DNA from: UBA3951 sp050952125
Lineage (GTDB): Bacteria > Bacillota > Sulfobacillia > Fermentithermobacillales > Fermentithermobacillaceae
Assembly: GCA_050952125.1 (NCBI GenBank)
Contig: JBMNKK010000004.1
Location: 372,001-436,000, forward strand
Direction: 5' to 3'
Length of the DNA: 64,000 nt
In this document: positions 1 to 7,415 of the stretch, piece after piece
How the letters are laid out: every line of letters starts with the position of its first letter
Position numbering within the stretch: position 1 is the stretch's first letter
Notes under the pieces: model-generated
The model's database searches: none
Seen by the model: the letters and a program-made list of their open reading frames with translations, nothing else
What the model was told of the DNA's origin: nothing
Program-made: the position numbers and the translations under genes

Positions 1-2
1 CG

Positions 3-224
3 CTGTTCCACATAGGCGTCTTCACAAACAAGACTCTCACTCGAGCAGCCGCAATTTCGCTGGTCCTTATCGCCGCGGTTGCCTTCATCCCACAGGTATC
101 AACCGCTTTCGGGCTTTCGAGGCTGGCCACTCACATGTACCTCCGCGCAGCCGGCCTAGCCTTGGTCCCCCTACCCGTACTGGAGTTCTCCAAGAAGGCG
201 GGCGTTGTGCGGCACCGGCAGTGA
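3..224 (+). CDS. C-terminal end of a cation-transporting P-type ATPase (partial)
   Basis: Only the last 73 codons lie in the window; the gene begins upstream. The fragment has two hydrophobic stretches separated by a short loop, with the pattern LFxIGxFTNKxL near its start and a polar tail (VLEFSKKAG). This matches the C-terminal transmembrane domain (Cation_ATPase_C) of Ca2+/Mg2+-type P-type ATPases, the last helices of the ion-translocating membrane part. Nothing catalytic is visible, so the ion cannot be named. Family assignment rests on this short C-terminal pattern only. Confidence 0.6.
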   Translation: MFHIGVFTNKTLTRAAAISLVLIAAVAFIPQVSTAFGLSRLATHMYLRAAGLALVPLPVLEFSKKAGVVRHRQ

Positions 225-314
225 TGCCCGCTGCCGCAAGAACTGCCGCTGAGGAGAACTAAGTTTACATAACTGCATATGATGTGGGGGCTTTCCAGGA
301 TAGGAGGTGATATC

Positions 315-629
315 GTGGAAGAGAAACCCGAGGCGATGCAGGGATTCTTCGGTCGCGGACCTGGAATGGGGTCGGGACCGGACGCCTATCAGGACCCGTT
401 TGGGCGTCGATTCCCCCTCCCGTTTTTGCCGTTCTTCCCCATCTTCGTGTTCCGGATCCCGCCCAGGCGCTTCATCTTCGTGCCTATACCCCGGCGGCGC
501 CGGCGCCGCTTCGATGTGGACGCGGCGGACATGGACTGCGACATGTGCATTCACTGCATCTCAGATGCCGAATGGGATTGCATGATGAGACTCGGCATTC
601 CAGAATGCAATGTTGCCATGGACAGGTAG
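315..629 (+). CDS. Small Pro/Arg-rich protein with a cysteine-rich C-terminus, unknown function
   Basis: The GTG at 315 is chosen because a strong ribosome binding site (taggaggtg, 301-309) precedes it; an in-frame ATG at 279 has none. The product of about 104 residues has three parts: a Gly/Pro-rich start, a central stretch alternating Phe/Pro/Ile with arginines that ends in a run of six arginines, and an acidic tail with cysteines in CDMCIHC, WDC and PEC. The cysteines could bind a metal, but no known domain is recognised. It stands alone between the P-type ATPase end and a convergent gene. The good ribosome binding site is the main support for it being real. Confidence 0.5.
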   Translation: MEEKPEAMQGFFGRGPGMGSGPDAYQDPFGRRFPLPFLPFFPIFVFRIPPRRFIFVPIPRRRRRRFDVDAADMDCDMCIHCISDAEWDCMMRLGIPECNVAMDR

Positions 630-660
630 ATTCTCATCACACTCAGTCCCATAAAACGCT

Positions 661-701
661 CGACCCTGGCGAATGTCCTTTGAAAAGACGGTCCAGGGTC
701 G
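661..701 (+). terminator. Inverted repeat downstream of the small Cys-rich gene
   Basis: The 9-base arms cgaccctgg (661-669) and ccagggtcg (693-701) are perfectly complementary around a 23-base loop. They lie between two convergent genes. No U tract follows on either strand, so terminator function is only plausible. Confidence 0.35.
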
Positions 702-720
702 TCGTTGTGTGGATGGGACT

Positions 721-2259
721 CTAGCGCCTCAGCGCTCGCTCAAGGCTCATTACCGCTCTTTCATCGCAGGTCCGAGCCTCGCGGATAACAGCCGCTATCC
801 GGCGGCGAGTCTCAGGTTCGGCCAACTTGAGGTGAGCGTGCGGGTTCCCGTTGCCGCCTACTAGCCCCCACACGCGCCACATTAGGGTATGTTCTTGGTC
901 ATACTCTCGGGCTGCGGCCTGGAGGTCCCCTGCTATCGCCGGTTCCGCCCTCGCCATCTCGTTCAGGAACATGCTGGCGTACCAGCGGCATTCGGCTACA
1001 TTGCCTACAGCGACGTCGTGCACCTGCTGACGCTGCTTCAGCACGTCGACGTCGTCTGATTCGAAATCCTCGTCGCAAAGCAGCTGGTCCGCCCAAGCGC
1101 CGTAAGCCGAAAACCCGCTGCAGCGCCCATAGACTTCCGGCGTCGTGGCTATCTCTATCCCCCACCTGAGCGTCTCGCGGTTCCTCTCATGGGTGTCTTG
1201 GCGCGCGACTTTCTCTCCGATGGTAATGGCACTGATTGTACGTGAGAACCAATCTCGCTTTCGAAAATAACCGCAGGGCTCGGTCTCTACATCGGCAGCA
1301 AGTGCCTTATCGTTCTGGAAGTAGTTCCAGCCCAGGAGGGTCTCTCCGCCGTCATCATATCCGGTGATGAGGCAGCACTCGGGAGGGCCGATGACCCCGA
1401 ACGCCAGGACTGGTCGACCATCATCGAGAGCAGCGCAGATCCTGGCCCGCATGATCGCCTCATCATCTGCTCGACCGCGTTTTTGAATGATCCGGTACCG
1501 GTACCCTGCATACTGGAAGGCCCTCCGGATAACCTCGCGTGGATCGGCAATGAACATCAGAGCAGCATTGTCTTGATGCCAGCCTTCTCTCCAGAGCAGT
1601 CCAAAGGCCATGCCCGAAGCGGCCATCATCTCGACGAAGGCTCCGTTCAGCCGCCAGTCGGTCCTATGTTGGTGAACTGGTGCCCACCAATAGTCTTCGC
1701 CCAGGTAACGGAGCGCTGCCGCGAGACAACTCGGGAAGGCGATATCCTCCGGGCACTCGCTACGCCCATCGTAAAACCCTACCCGAGGGACATTGGGAAG
1801 CACTCTGCGGCCAGCTGCCGACAAAGGCGGCTGAGTGACAGACCTTGCCGACTCATCCTGAGAGTTACCGAAGACTCGCTTATGGACCTCGGCCATCGTC
1901 CGGTGGATTCCAACGCGAGTCACAATGCCCGCATATTCCGGCCTACGCCTGAACACTCCCGGAGTTACGCCGTAGACTCGCCTGAACGCCCGTGTGAAGG
2001 CTTCCTGGGAATCGAAGCGGTACTCAAAGGCAATGTCGATAATCTGTTTTTGCGATAAGGCCAGGTCAAGCGCCGCGCAGGCAAGCCGGCGGCCCCGAAC
2101 GTAGTCAGCTACCGTGCGCCCAGTCACCTTTGTGAAAAGGGCATGGAAATGCGAGGTAGAGAAGTGGACGGCATCTGCAATGTTGTCCACTGTAATCTCG
2201 CGGCGCAAGTTGCTCTCGATGAAGTTAAGTGCCTTCGTAACGCTGGCGACATGTGACAC
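721..2259 (-). CDS. AraC-type HTH fused to a BtrH_N-like (C39-like cysteine) domain
   Basis: Residues about 5-110 form an AraC-family DNA-binding domain with two helix-turn-helix units, including the typical second motif around FDSQEAFTRAFRR. From about residue 150 the protein continues into a domain with FPSCLAAALRYLG and GPPECCLITGYD blocks. This resembles the BtrH N-terminal domain family, papain/C39-like proteins some of which are acyltransferases using the Cys of FPSC. The remaining ~200 residues resemble the helical extension usual in these proteins. The GTG at 2259 is chosen: GGAGGTG lies 6 bases upstream, and the more upstream in-frame GTG is inside that ribosome binding site. A paralogue lacking the HTH lies directly upstream. 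Likely a regulator that senses a small molecule or acyl donor through the C-terminal domain; ligand unknown. Confidence 0.75.
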   Translation of the reverse strand: MSHVASVTKALNFIESNLRREITVDNIADAVHFSTSHFHALFTKVTGRTVADYVRGRRLACAALDLALSQKQIIDIAFEYRFDSQEAFTRAFRRVYGVTPGVFRRRPEYAGIVTRVGIHRTMAEVHKRVFGNSQDESARSVTQPPLSAAGRRVLPNVPRVGFYDGRSECPEDIAFPSCLAAALRYLGEDYWWAPVHQHRTDWRLNGAFVEMMAASGMAFGLLWREGWHQDNAALMFIADPREVIRRAFQYAGYRYRIIQKRGRADDEAIMRARICAALDDGRPVLAFGVIGPPECCLITGYDDGGETLLGWNYFQNDKALAADVETEPCGYFRKRDWFSRTISAITIGEKVARQDTHERNRETLRWGIEIATTPEVYGRCSGFSAYGAWADQLLCDEDFESDDVDVLKQRQQVHDVAVGNVAECRWYASMFLNEMARAEPAIAGDLQAAAREYDQEHTLMWRVWGLVGGNGNPHAHLKLAEPETRRRIAAVIREARTCDERAVMSLERALRR

Positions 2260-2340
2260 AGGACCCACCTCCGGAACCCTGTCACCTGACCAAATCAGTA
2301 ACCTGACTCTAGAACAGCCACTCGCAGCTACCGTGAGGCG

Positions 2341-3450
2341 TCATCTACTCAACGCCCGCTCGATAAGGTCTGCTGCCTTCGCGTCGAAGTCACGAGCCTG
2401 GAGTATGATAGGCGCAAGTCCATGCCTCACCTCAGGCCGGGCAAACGCTTCAAACGCCTTCGGGTTACCATTCCCGCCTACAGCTCCCCATACCTGCCAC
2501 ATCAGGTCATGCTCCTTCCGGTAGCATTCGGCAGCTGCCAAGAGCTCAGGCGCCATTGATACTTCGGTCTCGGCCACGATCTTGAGGAACTCACTCGCTG
2601 CCCACCGGCACTCCGCAACGATACCTACAGCCGAGTTGTGGACCTCATGGCGGCTTTGGAGGACACGCTCGTCATCGGTCATGAAGCAAGCATCGCTCTG
2701 CACTTGCTTGGCCCATGCGTCGTAGGCATTGAGACCGGTGGGTCGCCCGAACACTTCAGGCATTCGCGCTACAGACACCGCCCAGCGAAGGGCCTCGCGA
2801 TTCCGGGCGCTCAGGTCCGCACGGCCGGTCTTCTCGCCGATTACTATGAGACTCCAGGTATCACGCAGCCAATCCCGCTTGCGGTACTGCCCGTCCGGCT
2901 CGAAGTCGAGGCCGCGATTAAACGGCGGCATGCCCTGAAAGAAGCTCCAGCCGATTAGGATGCGCCCACCTTCATCGTAGCCGGTAATGAGGCCGCACTC
3001 GGGTGGCCCTACGACCCCGAAGCCCAGAACCGGTTTGCCTTCATTGAGGCTCGCCCGGATCTCGTCGAAAAGCTGGGCCTCCTCTGCCAGGCCTTCCTTC
3101 TTCTCAACAGCCCGAAACGCGTAACCGGCATGAGCGAAGGCACGGCGGATTACCTCCTCAGGATTCGCCACGAACATCATGTCAGCGTTGTCCTGATACC
3201 AGCCCTCCTTCCATCGAAGGCTGAAGGCCATACCCGATGCGGCGAGGAGTTCGATGTAGGCATCGTTCCGGCGCCAAGTCTTGCCGTTCTCGACGAAGGT
3301 TGTCCAAGGGTAATCCTCGCCAATGAAACGTAATGCCGAAGCCAGGCAGCTGGGGAACGGAATGTCCTCCGGAGCTATGTCGGAACCATCGTAGAACCCG
3401 ACCTTCGGGACTCCTTCGAGCACCATTCTTTCTTTCACCTGATCAGCCAT
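2341..3450 (-). CDS. BtrH_N-like / C39-like domain protein, HTH-less paralogue of the neighbour
   Basis: The protein of 369 residues aligns along its length with the second part of the neighbouring AraC fusion. Shared blocks are VGFYDG, PEDI, FPSCLA (Cys about 35), ASGMAF, GPPECGLITGYD, IGWSFFQ, YRKRDW, IGEK and VGGNGNP. The conserved Cys is kept, but no catalytic His is seen at the place where C39 peptidases have one (ITGYD instead). Peptidase activity is therefore doubtful and an acyltransferase or binding role is possible. Its ATG follows AAAGGAG. Transcribed with the AraC fusion 81 bases downstream. Function unknown. Confidence 0.7.
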   Translation of the reverse strand: MADQVKERMVLEGVPKVGFYDGSDIAPEDIPFPSCLASALRFIGEDYPWTTFVENGKTWRRNDAYIELLAASGMAFSLRWKEGWYQDNADMMFVANPEEVIRRAFAHAGYAFRAVEKKEGLAEEAQLFDEIRASLNEGKPVLGFGVVGPPECGLITGYDEGGRILIGWSFFQGMPPFNRGLDFEPDGQYRKRDWLRDTWSLIVIGEKTGRADLSARNREALRWAVSVARMPEVFGRPTGLNAYDAWAKQVQSDACFMTDDERVLQSRHEVHNSAVGIVAECRWAASEFLKIVAETEVSMAPELLAAAECYRKEHDLMWQVWGAVGGNGNPKAFEAFARPEVRHGLAPIILQARDFDAKAADLIERALSR

Positions 3451-3654
3451 TGGATATCGACTCCTTTCGCGGAGCTGCTTCGCTCCGCCCTGCGACGAAA
3501 GTCTATCAAGGCTTGGCGTGGTGATTTTGATTGTTTCTCTGATGTCGAGATTGACCTTCAGAGGTCCCGAGCGGAAGAAGGAGCGAGAAGTCCTGCTAGA
3601 CCATCAGTTGTCAGCTAACTCCCAGCACAAGGGGCTTGTTAGTGAGGGACGTGT

Positions 3655-3837
3655 GCACCGGTGCATATTTCCGGAGAAATCTCCCCACGGGCGCATATTT
3701 CCCAGGAAACATCCCCACGGATGCATAGGACCTGTGACAACCTCCCCACCGGTGCATAGGTCCCGGGACAACGTCCCCACCGGTGCATAGCTCCCGGGGA
3801 ACCTCCCTTCCGGCGCATATCTCGAGCCCGGATGCAT
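3655..3837. repeat. Tandem repeat, about six copies of a 30-31 base unit
   Basis: The motif gcat recurs at 3663, 3693, 3723, 3754, 3785 and 3815 with a 30-31 base period, plus a partial copy at 3834. Each unit follows the plan ccccac-cggtgcata, then a short inverted repeat. The arms differ between copies but stay complementary: tttcc/ggaaa in copy 2, gtccc/gggac in copy 4. Several copies also contain the palindrome gcaccggtgc. No ribosome binding site or coding signal supports translation of the region. It lies just upstream of the isoaspartyl dipeptidase gene. Confidence 0.8.
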
Positions 3838-3868
3838 GCAAAGGAGAAGGCGGGCACTGGTCACCCTC

Positions 3869-3877
3869 TGGTAGAAT
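3869..3877 (+). promoter_or_regulatory. Candidate extended -10 promoter for the isoaspartyl dipeptidase gene
   Basis: TGGTAGAAT carries a TGn extension before the -10-like hexamer TAGAAT (3872-3877), about 55 bases upstream of the start codon. No good -35 element is present at normal spacing. The tandem repeat array lies immediately upstream. Confidence 0.4.
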
Positions 3878-3931
3878 GGCTGTGTTCAGAACCGTCAATG
3901 CTGATGCGACTACTGGAAGAAAGGTGACGTG

Positions 3932-5071
3932 ATGCGATTGTTCACATTGATCAGGCATGTTCATGTCTACCGGCCGGAAGACCTCGGTGTAAAGGACATC
4001 CTCACCTGCAATGACAAGATTGTCGAGATCGGCGATAACCTTGATTACGCTCTGCCTAACCTCAGTTGCATCGACGGCACCGGAATGCTGGCGTTCCCGG
4101 GCTACATAGACCAGCATGTCCACGTCACAGGCGGGGGCGGCGAAGGCAGCTTCAAGACCAGAGTACCTGAACTCAAGTTATCTGACTGCATCAAGGCAGG
4201 GGTTACGACGGTCGTGGGCCTCTTGGGCACCGATGGCATTACCCGCAGCGTGGAGAACCTGGTGGCGAAGACCAAGGGGCTGAATGAGGAAGGGATCACT
4301 GCTTATTGCCTAACGGGTTCCTATGAGTACCCTACCAAGACCCTCACGGGAGACGTAAAGAAGGACATAGCCTTCATCCAGGAAGTCCTGGGCGTCAAGA
4401 TCGCCATATCCGATCACCGCTCTTCCCACATAACAAAACAGGAACTGACCAGATTGGCAAGCGACGTAAGGCAAGCCAGTCTGATTAGCGGAAAACCCGG
4501 GATAATCGTGTTCCACCTGGGCCGCGAAAAAGAGCAGCTAAACCTCATATTCGAGGTGCTTAAGGATACGGAGATACCCATCAAGCACTTCAGGCCCACT
4601 CACGCCCAGAAGGTATTTGACCAGGCATTAGAGTTTGCGGAACTCGGCGGCTATGTGGACTTCACCGCCGGCGACGGTCCTAAATCGGCGGACCCGATCC
4701 TGAAAGCGCTCCGATCCGGCGCTGACCCGAGTCGCTTTACGATAAGCACTGACTCCAACGGAAGCATGCCTCGCTGGAACGAGAAGAACGAAATGATCGG
4801 ACTCACGGCTGCCGTAATGACCACCCTGCACGGGACGATCAGGTCAATGATCACGGAGCACGGAGTGGACATCCCGACGGCGATATCCTTCGGGACGAAG
4901 AACGTGGCGAAAGCTTTGGAGATAGACGATCGGAAAGGATCGCTCGACGCCGGAAGAGATGCTGACATCTTGCTTTTGGACGAACAACTGAACATCCGCA
5001 CCGTGATGGCCAAAGGCAAGCTCATGATGCATCAAAGCGAGATAAAGGTAAAGGGCACTTTCGAAGACTAG
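3932..5071 (+). CDS. iadA: Beta-aspartyl-peptidase (isoaspartyl dipeptidase)
   Basis: An amidohydrolase that cleaves beta-aspartyl dipeptides produced when proteins with isomerised Asp/Asn residues are broken down; cytosolic. The metal-binding HVH of DQHVHVTGGGGEGS (near residue 65), the ISDHRSSH segment, the HFRPTH segment and the late catalytic Asp in STDSNG follow the IadA layout. The C-terminal beta domain has the usual KGSLDAGRDADI. Length (about 380 residues) is normal. The ATG at 3932 is preferred over the GTG at 3929 because AAGGTG lies 5 bases before it. It faces the D-amino-acid deacylase operon, so the locus as a whole suggests salvage of modified peptides. Confidence 0.88.
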   Translation: MRLFTLIRHVHVYRPEDLGVKDILTCNDKIVEIGDNLDYALPNLSCIDGTGMLAFPGYIDQHVHVTGGGGEGSFKTRVPELKLSDCIKAGVTTVVGLLGTDGITRSVENLVAKTKGLNEEGITAYCLTGSYEYPTKTLTGDVKKDIAFIQEVLGVKIAISDHRSSHITKQELTRLASDVRQASLISGKPGIIVFHLGREKEQLNLIFEVLKDTEIPIKHFRPTHAQKVFDQALEFAELGGYVDFTAGDGPKSADPILKALRSGADPSRFTISTDSNGSMPRWNEKNEMIGLTAAVMTTLHGTIRSMITEHGVDIPTAISFGTKNVAKALEIDDRKGSLDAGRDADILLLDEQLNIRTVMAKGKLMMHQSEIKVKGTFED

Positions 5072-5093
5072 ACTGCCAGCAAAACCTGAGAGG

Positions 5094-5117
5094 AGGGCTG
5101 CCTGCGAAGGCAGCCCT
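5094..5117. terminator. Hairpin between convergent genes
   Basis: A perfect 10-base stem (agggctgcct / aggcagccct) closes a GCGA tetraloop between the iadA stop and the stop of the convergent membrane protein gene. Strong hairpin, but no U tract on either side; a bidirectional terminator is likely. Confidence 0.55.
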
Positions 5118-5119
5118 AC

Positions 5120-5518
5120 CTACCATGGGCAAATCACGAAACTACCGAGAATGAACAGGCCTCCTGCCAACAGGTACTCGTAGGGGCTGCGCGGCTTGCC
5201 TTTGGCCTGCTTGTATTCTAAAAGGCTGTTCAACTCCGGAGGGATAGGCTCCAAGTCGTCACTCCTCTCCCTTCTGAGAACTGCCCGGAGCCGCTTAAAG
5301 CTGTACGCGATCACATCGAAAGCGCCGAGGCCGCCTGCGAGAAGCGACAACCCATAGAGAAAGACCGGCATGCCGGATATGAACAGAGCGTCAACCACAG
5401 GATAGGCCCGGCCGCTCACGACCATCCATATGGCCAGAACCGCACCAAGCGCTCCCTGCGCCAACATGACCTTTCCAACAAGCTTCCAGTCTATCCGAAA
5501 TCCGCGCGTTTGCCTCAC
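5120..5518 (-). CDS. Small membrane protein, DUF3899-like
   Basis: A 132-residue protein with two hydrophobic segments near residues 15-35 and 42-65, a basic/acidic cytosolic stretch and a final hydrophobic segment at the extreme C-terminus. The pattern is like DUF3899 membrane proteins, whose role is unknown; the assignment is tentative. The start overlaps the stop of the upstream N-acyl-D-amino-acid deacylase gene by 4 bases (5515-5518), so the two are probably translationally coupled. Confidence 0.6.
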   Translation of the reverse strand: MRQTRGFRIDWKLVGKVMLAQGALGAVLAIWMVVSGRAYPVVDALFISGMPVFLYGLSLLAGGLGAFDVIAYSFKRLRAVLRRERSDDLEPIPPELNSLLEYKQAKGKPRSPYEYLLAGGLFILGSFVICPW

Positions 5519-7038
5519 CGCTTCATAAGGAATTGTCCGTTGCGGACATCCGTCTGCTCGCCATCCCGAAGGGCGAACTGCCCTCCGATGATCACGTGCT
5601 CAATGCCGACATTCTTACGGATGGGTTCATCAAACGTACCTAGGTCCGTTACAGTTTCAGGGTTGAATACGGTAATATCGGCTACATATCCTTCTTTCAG
5701 CAGGCCGCGATTGGGCAGGGCCATGATCTGCTTGCCCAGGCCCGTGATGCGGTGCACAACGGTTTCCAGTGAACAGAAGCTGTTCTCACGAACAAGGCGC
5801 AAGAAGCGCGGGAATGTGCCGTAGTTGCGGGGATGAGGTTTGCCCTCACACTCTTCGGGGTTCAATGAGAATCCGCGGCCATCGGTGCCAATGCAGAAAT
5901 CATTCTGTGAAAGCATAGTCAGAACGTCGCTCTCACACATAGAGAAGGAAATGCACGTTGCGCTAGCACGAGAATGGCGCGTAACTTCGAGAACGGCCTC
6001 GGGCATGGAAATGCCCAACTCACGCGCGATCTGTCCGATGGTCTTTCCGTCGGCTACAGGATATGTCCCGTTTGTCGTGACAACATACAGGCTGTCTCCG
6101 TCCTCTGGAGTCCGGAACCGCTTGCCAAGTGCCTCCAACAAGGCGGGCCGTTCCTCGTTCATCGTGCGCTGAACTGCCGCTTCTCTGCCGCCCTGGATGG
6201 CCCACTGAGGCCAGCAGTTGGTGATGCCGGACGAGGAAGCGCGGTAGGGATACACGTCTACCGAGACCTTGATTCCGTCCCGCTTGGCTTTATGAACGAT
6301 CTCGATGAACTCTGCAGCGCGGCCCCAGTTGGCCTTGCCCGATGCTTTGAAGTGGGCGATGTGTACTTGCACGCCGGAATGGCGGTGGATGGAGAACATC
6401 TCCTCCAACGACTCGGGGGTACCCGCACCTTGATTACGCATGTGTGAGGTCACGATTCCATCGTACTTCGCCACCACGGCGCCCAGTTCGTTCAACTCAT
6501 GCTGGTCAGACGACACGCCCGGAGCATAACCGAGTCCCAGAGACAGTCCCCAGGCACCCGCCCGCATGTCTTCTTCCAGCAGCTTCCCCATTGCGGCTAT
6601 GTCATCGTCAGTGGCTTTGCGGTTTTCGCTGCCCATGACTGCGTTCCGCAAGGTGCCGTGTCCGACCAGGAGCATGAGATTCGTCGCCATCCTGCGATTT
6701 TGGTCCTGACACTTTTGGACGAAGTCTGCCATAGACGCGTATTCGCGGCCGGGGAACGGGGAAGAACCGCACTGGCCCGCGACTTCAGTGGTGATCCCCT
6801 GGTACAGCTTGCTTTGGCAGCGATCATCGCGGAGGAAACTGCTATCGGAGTGAGAGTGCATGTCTATGAAACCCGGAGATACGACTAATCCGTCAACAGA
6901 TAGCACCTGGGCGGCAGGCTCCGTTATCTCGCGAGCGATCCGCGCGATTTTACCGTCCCGAATCGCCAGGTCGCCTGTGTACCTCGGCGCACCGCTTCCA
7001 TCAACAATAGTTCCGCCTTTGATGAGAATGTCGTACAT
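5515..7038 (-). CDS. N-acyl-D-amino-acid deacylase family amidohydrolase (D-aminoacylase)
   Basis: A 507-residue amidohydrolase with N-terminal DILIKGGTIVDGSG, the metal-binding FIDMHSHSD, the QGITTEVAGQCGSS block, conserved GHGTLR and HMRNQG segments, and a late GTDGRGFSLNP. This is the architecture of D-aminoacylases, which hydrolyse N-acyl-D-amino acids; related prolidase-like enzymes share it, so the substrate is inferred. No signal peptide, so cytosolic. First gene of a two-gene operon with the small membrane protein. Facing iadA, it fits salvage of racemised or modified peptides. Confidence 0.82.
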   Translation of the reverse strand: MYDILIKGGTIVDGSGAPRYTGDLAIRDGKIARIAREITEPAAQVLSVDGLVVSPGFIDMHSHSDSSFLRDDRCQSKLYQGITTEVAGQCGSSPFPGREYASMADFVQKCQDQNRRMATNLMLLVGHGTLRNAVMGSENRKATDDDIAAMGKLLEEDMRAGAWGLSLGLGYAPGVSSDQHELNELGAVVAKYDGIVTSHMRNQGAGTPESLEEMFSIHRHSGVQVHIAHFKASGKANWGRAAEFIEIVHKAKRDGIKVSVDVYPYRASSSGITNCWPQWAIQGGREAAVQRTMNEERPALLEALGKRFRTPEDGDSLYVVTTNGTYPVADGKTIGQIARELGISMPEAVLEVTRHSRASATCISFSMCESDVLTMLSQNDFCIGTDGRGFSLNPEECEGKPHPRNYGTFPRFLRLVRENSFCSLETVVHRITGLGKQIMALPNRGLLKEGYVADITVFNPETVTDLGTFDEPIRKNVGIEHVIIGGQFALRDGEQTDVRNGQFLMKR

Positions 7039-7169
7039 GAGTTGTCGCCCTCCTGTTTTCAGATAGGGTCGCTTATATTGCGTATACTTCTACTTCTCCT
7101 ATCAATGCCTGTATCCCTATGGAGGCAGCGATACTAACTGTGAGGATTACTGGAGGGAGACCACGGATA

Positions 7170-7415
7170 CTACCACCTCATAACACCGCCGGTGTAGTCA
7201 ACAAATCTACCGGACGCAGTCTTTTCTCTGGTGGCGAGGGCAATGATACCTGCGGCGGCCTCCTGCACCGGCACTATGGCGTTGGGACCGCCCATATCAG
7301 TTTTCATCCAGCCGGGGTGAATCAAGAGGAGTTGGGCACCTTTGCGCCTTATCTCGCCGTCTACCAGGCACCCTGCCATATTGGCAGCTGCCTTTGATAC
7401 CTCCGATGGCGTATC
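7170..7415 (-). pseudogene. C-terminal remnant of a short-chain dehydrogenase/reductase
   Basis: Read on the minus strand from just after the stop codon of the lipoprotein gene, the frame gives VSKAAANMAGCLVDGE, then LLLIHPGWMKTDMGGPNA and SGRFVDYTGG. These match the active-site helix (the SK of YxxxSK), the HPGWVxTDMGG loop and the C-terminus of SDR enzymes. The Rossmann fold, the catalytic Ser and most of the active site are absent. About 80 residues of a normal ~240 remain, without a start codon or ribosome binding site. It is a decayed gene end and not a functional ORF. Confidence 0.7.

Noticed and set aside
1483..2058. 191-residue plus-strand frame
   Set aside because: Lies antisense inside the AraC-BtrH fusion gene, no ribosome binding site and no family likeness.
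3655..3837. CRISPR array
   Set aside because: Units follow each other without unique spacers, period is 30-31 bases in total, and no cas gene is present.
3518..4123. Overlapping frames through the tandem repeat on both strands
   Set aside because: They are open only because the 30-31 base unit keeps several frames free of stops; no starts with ribosome binding sites.
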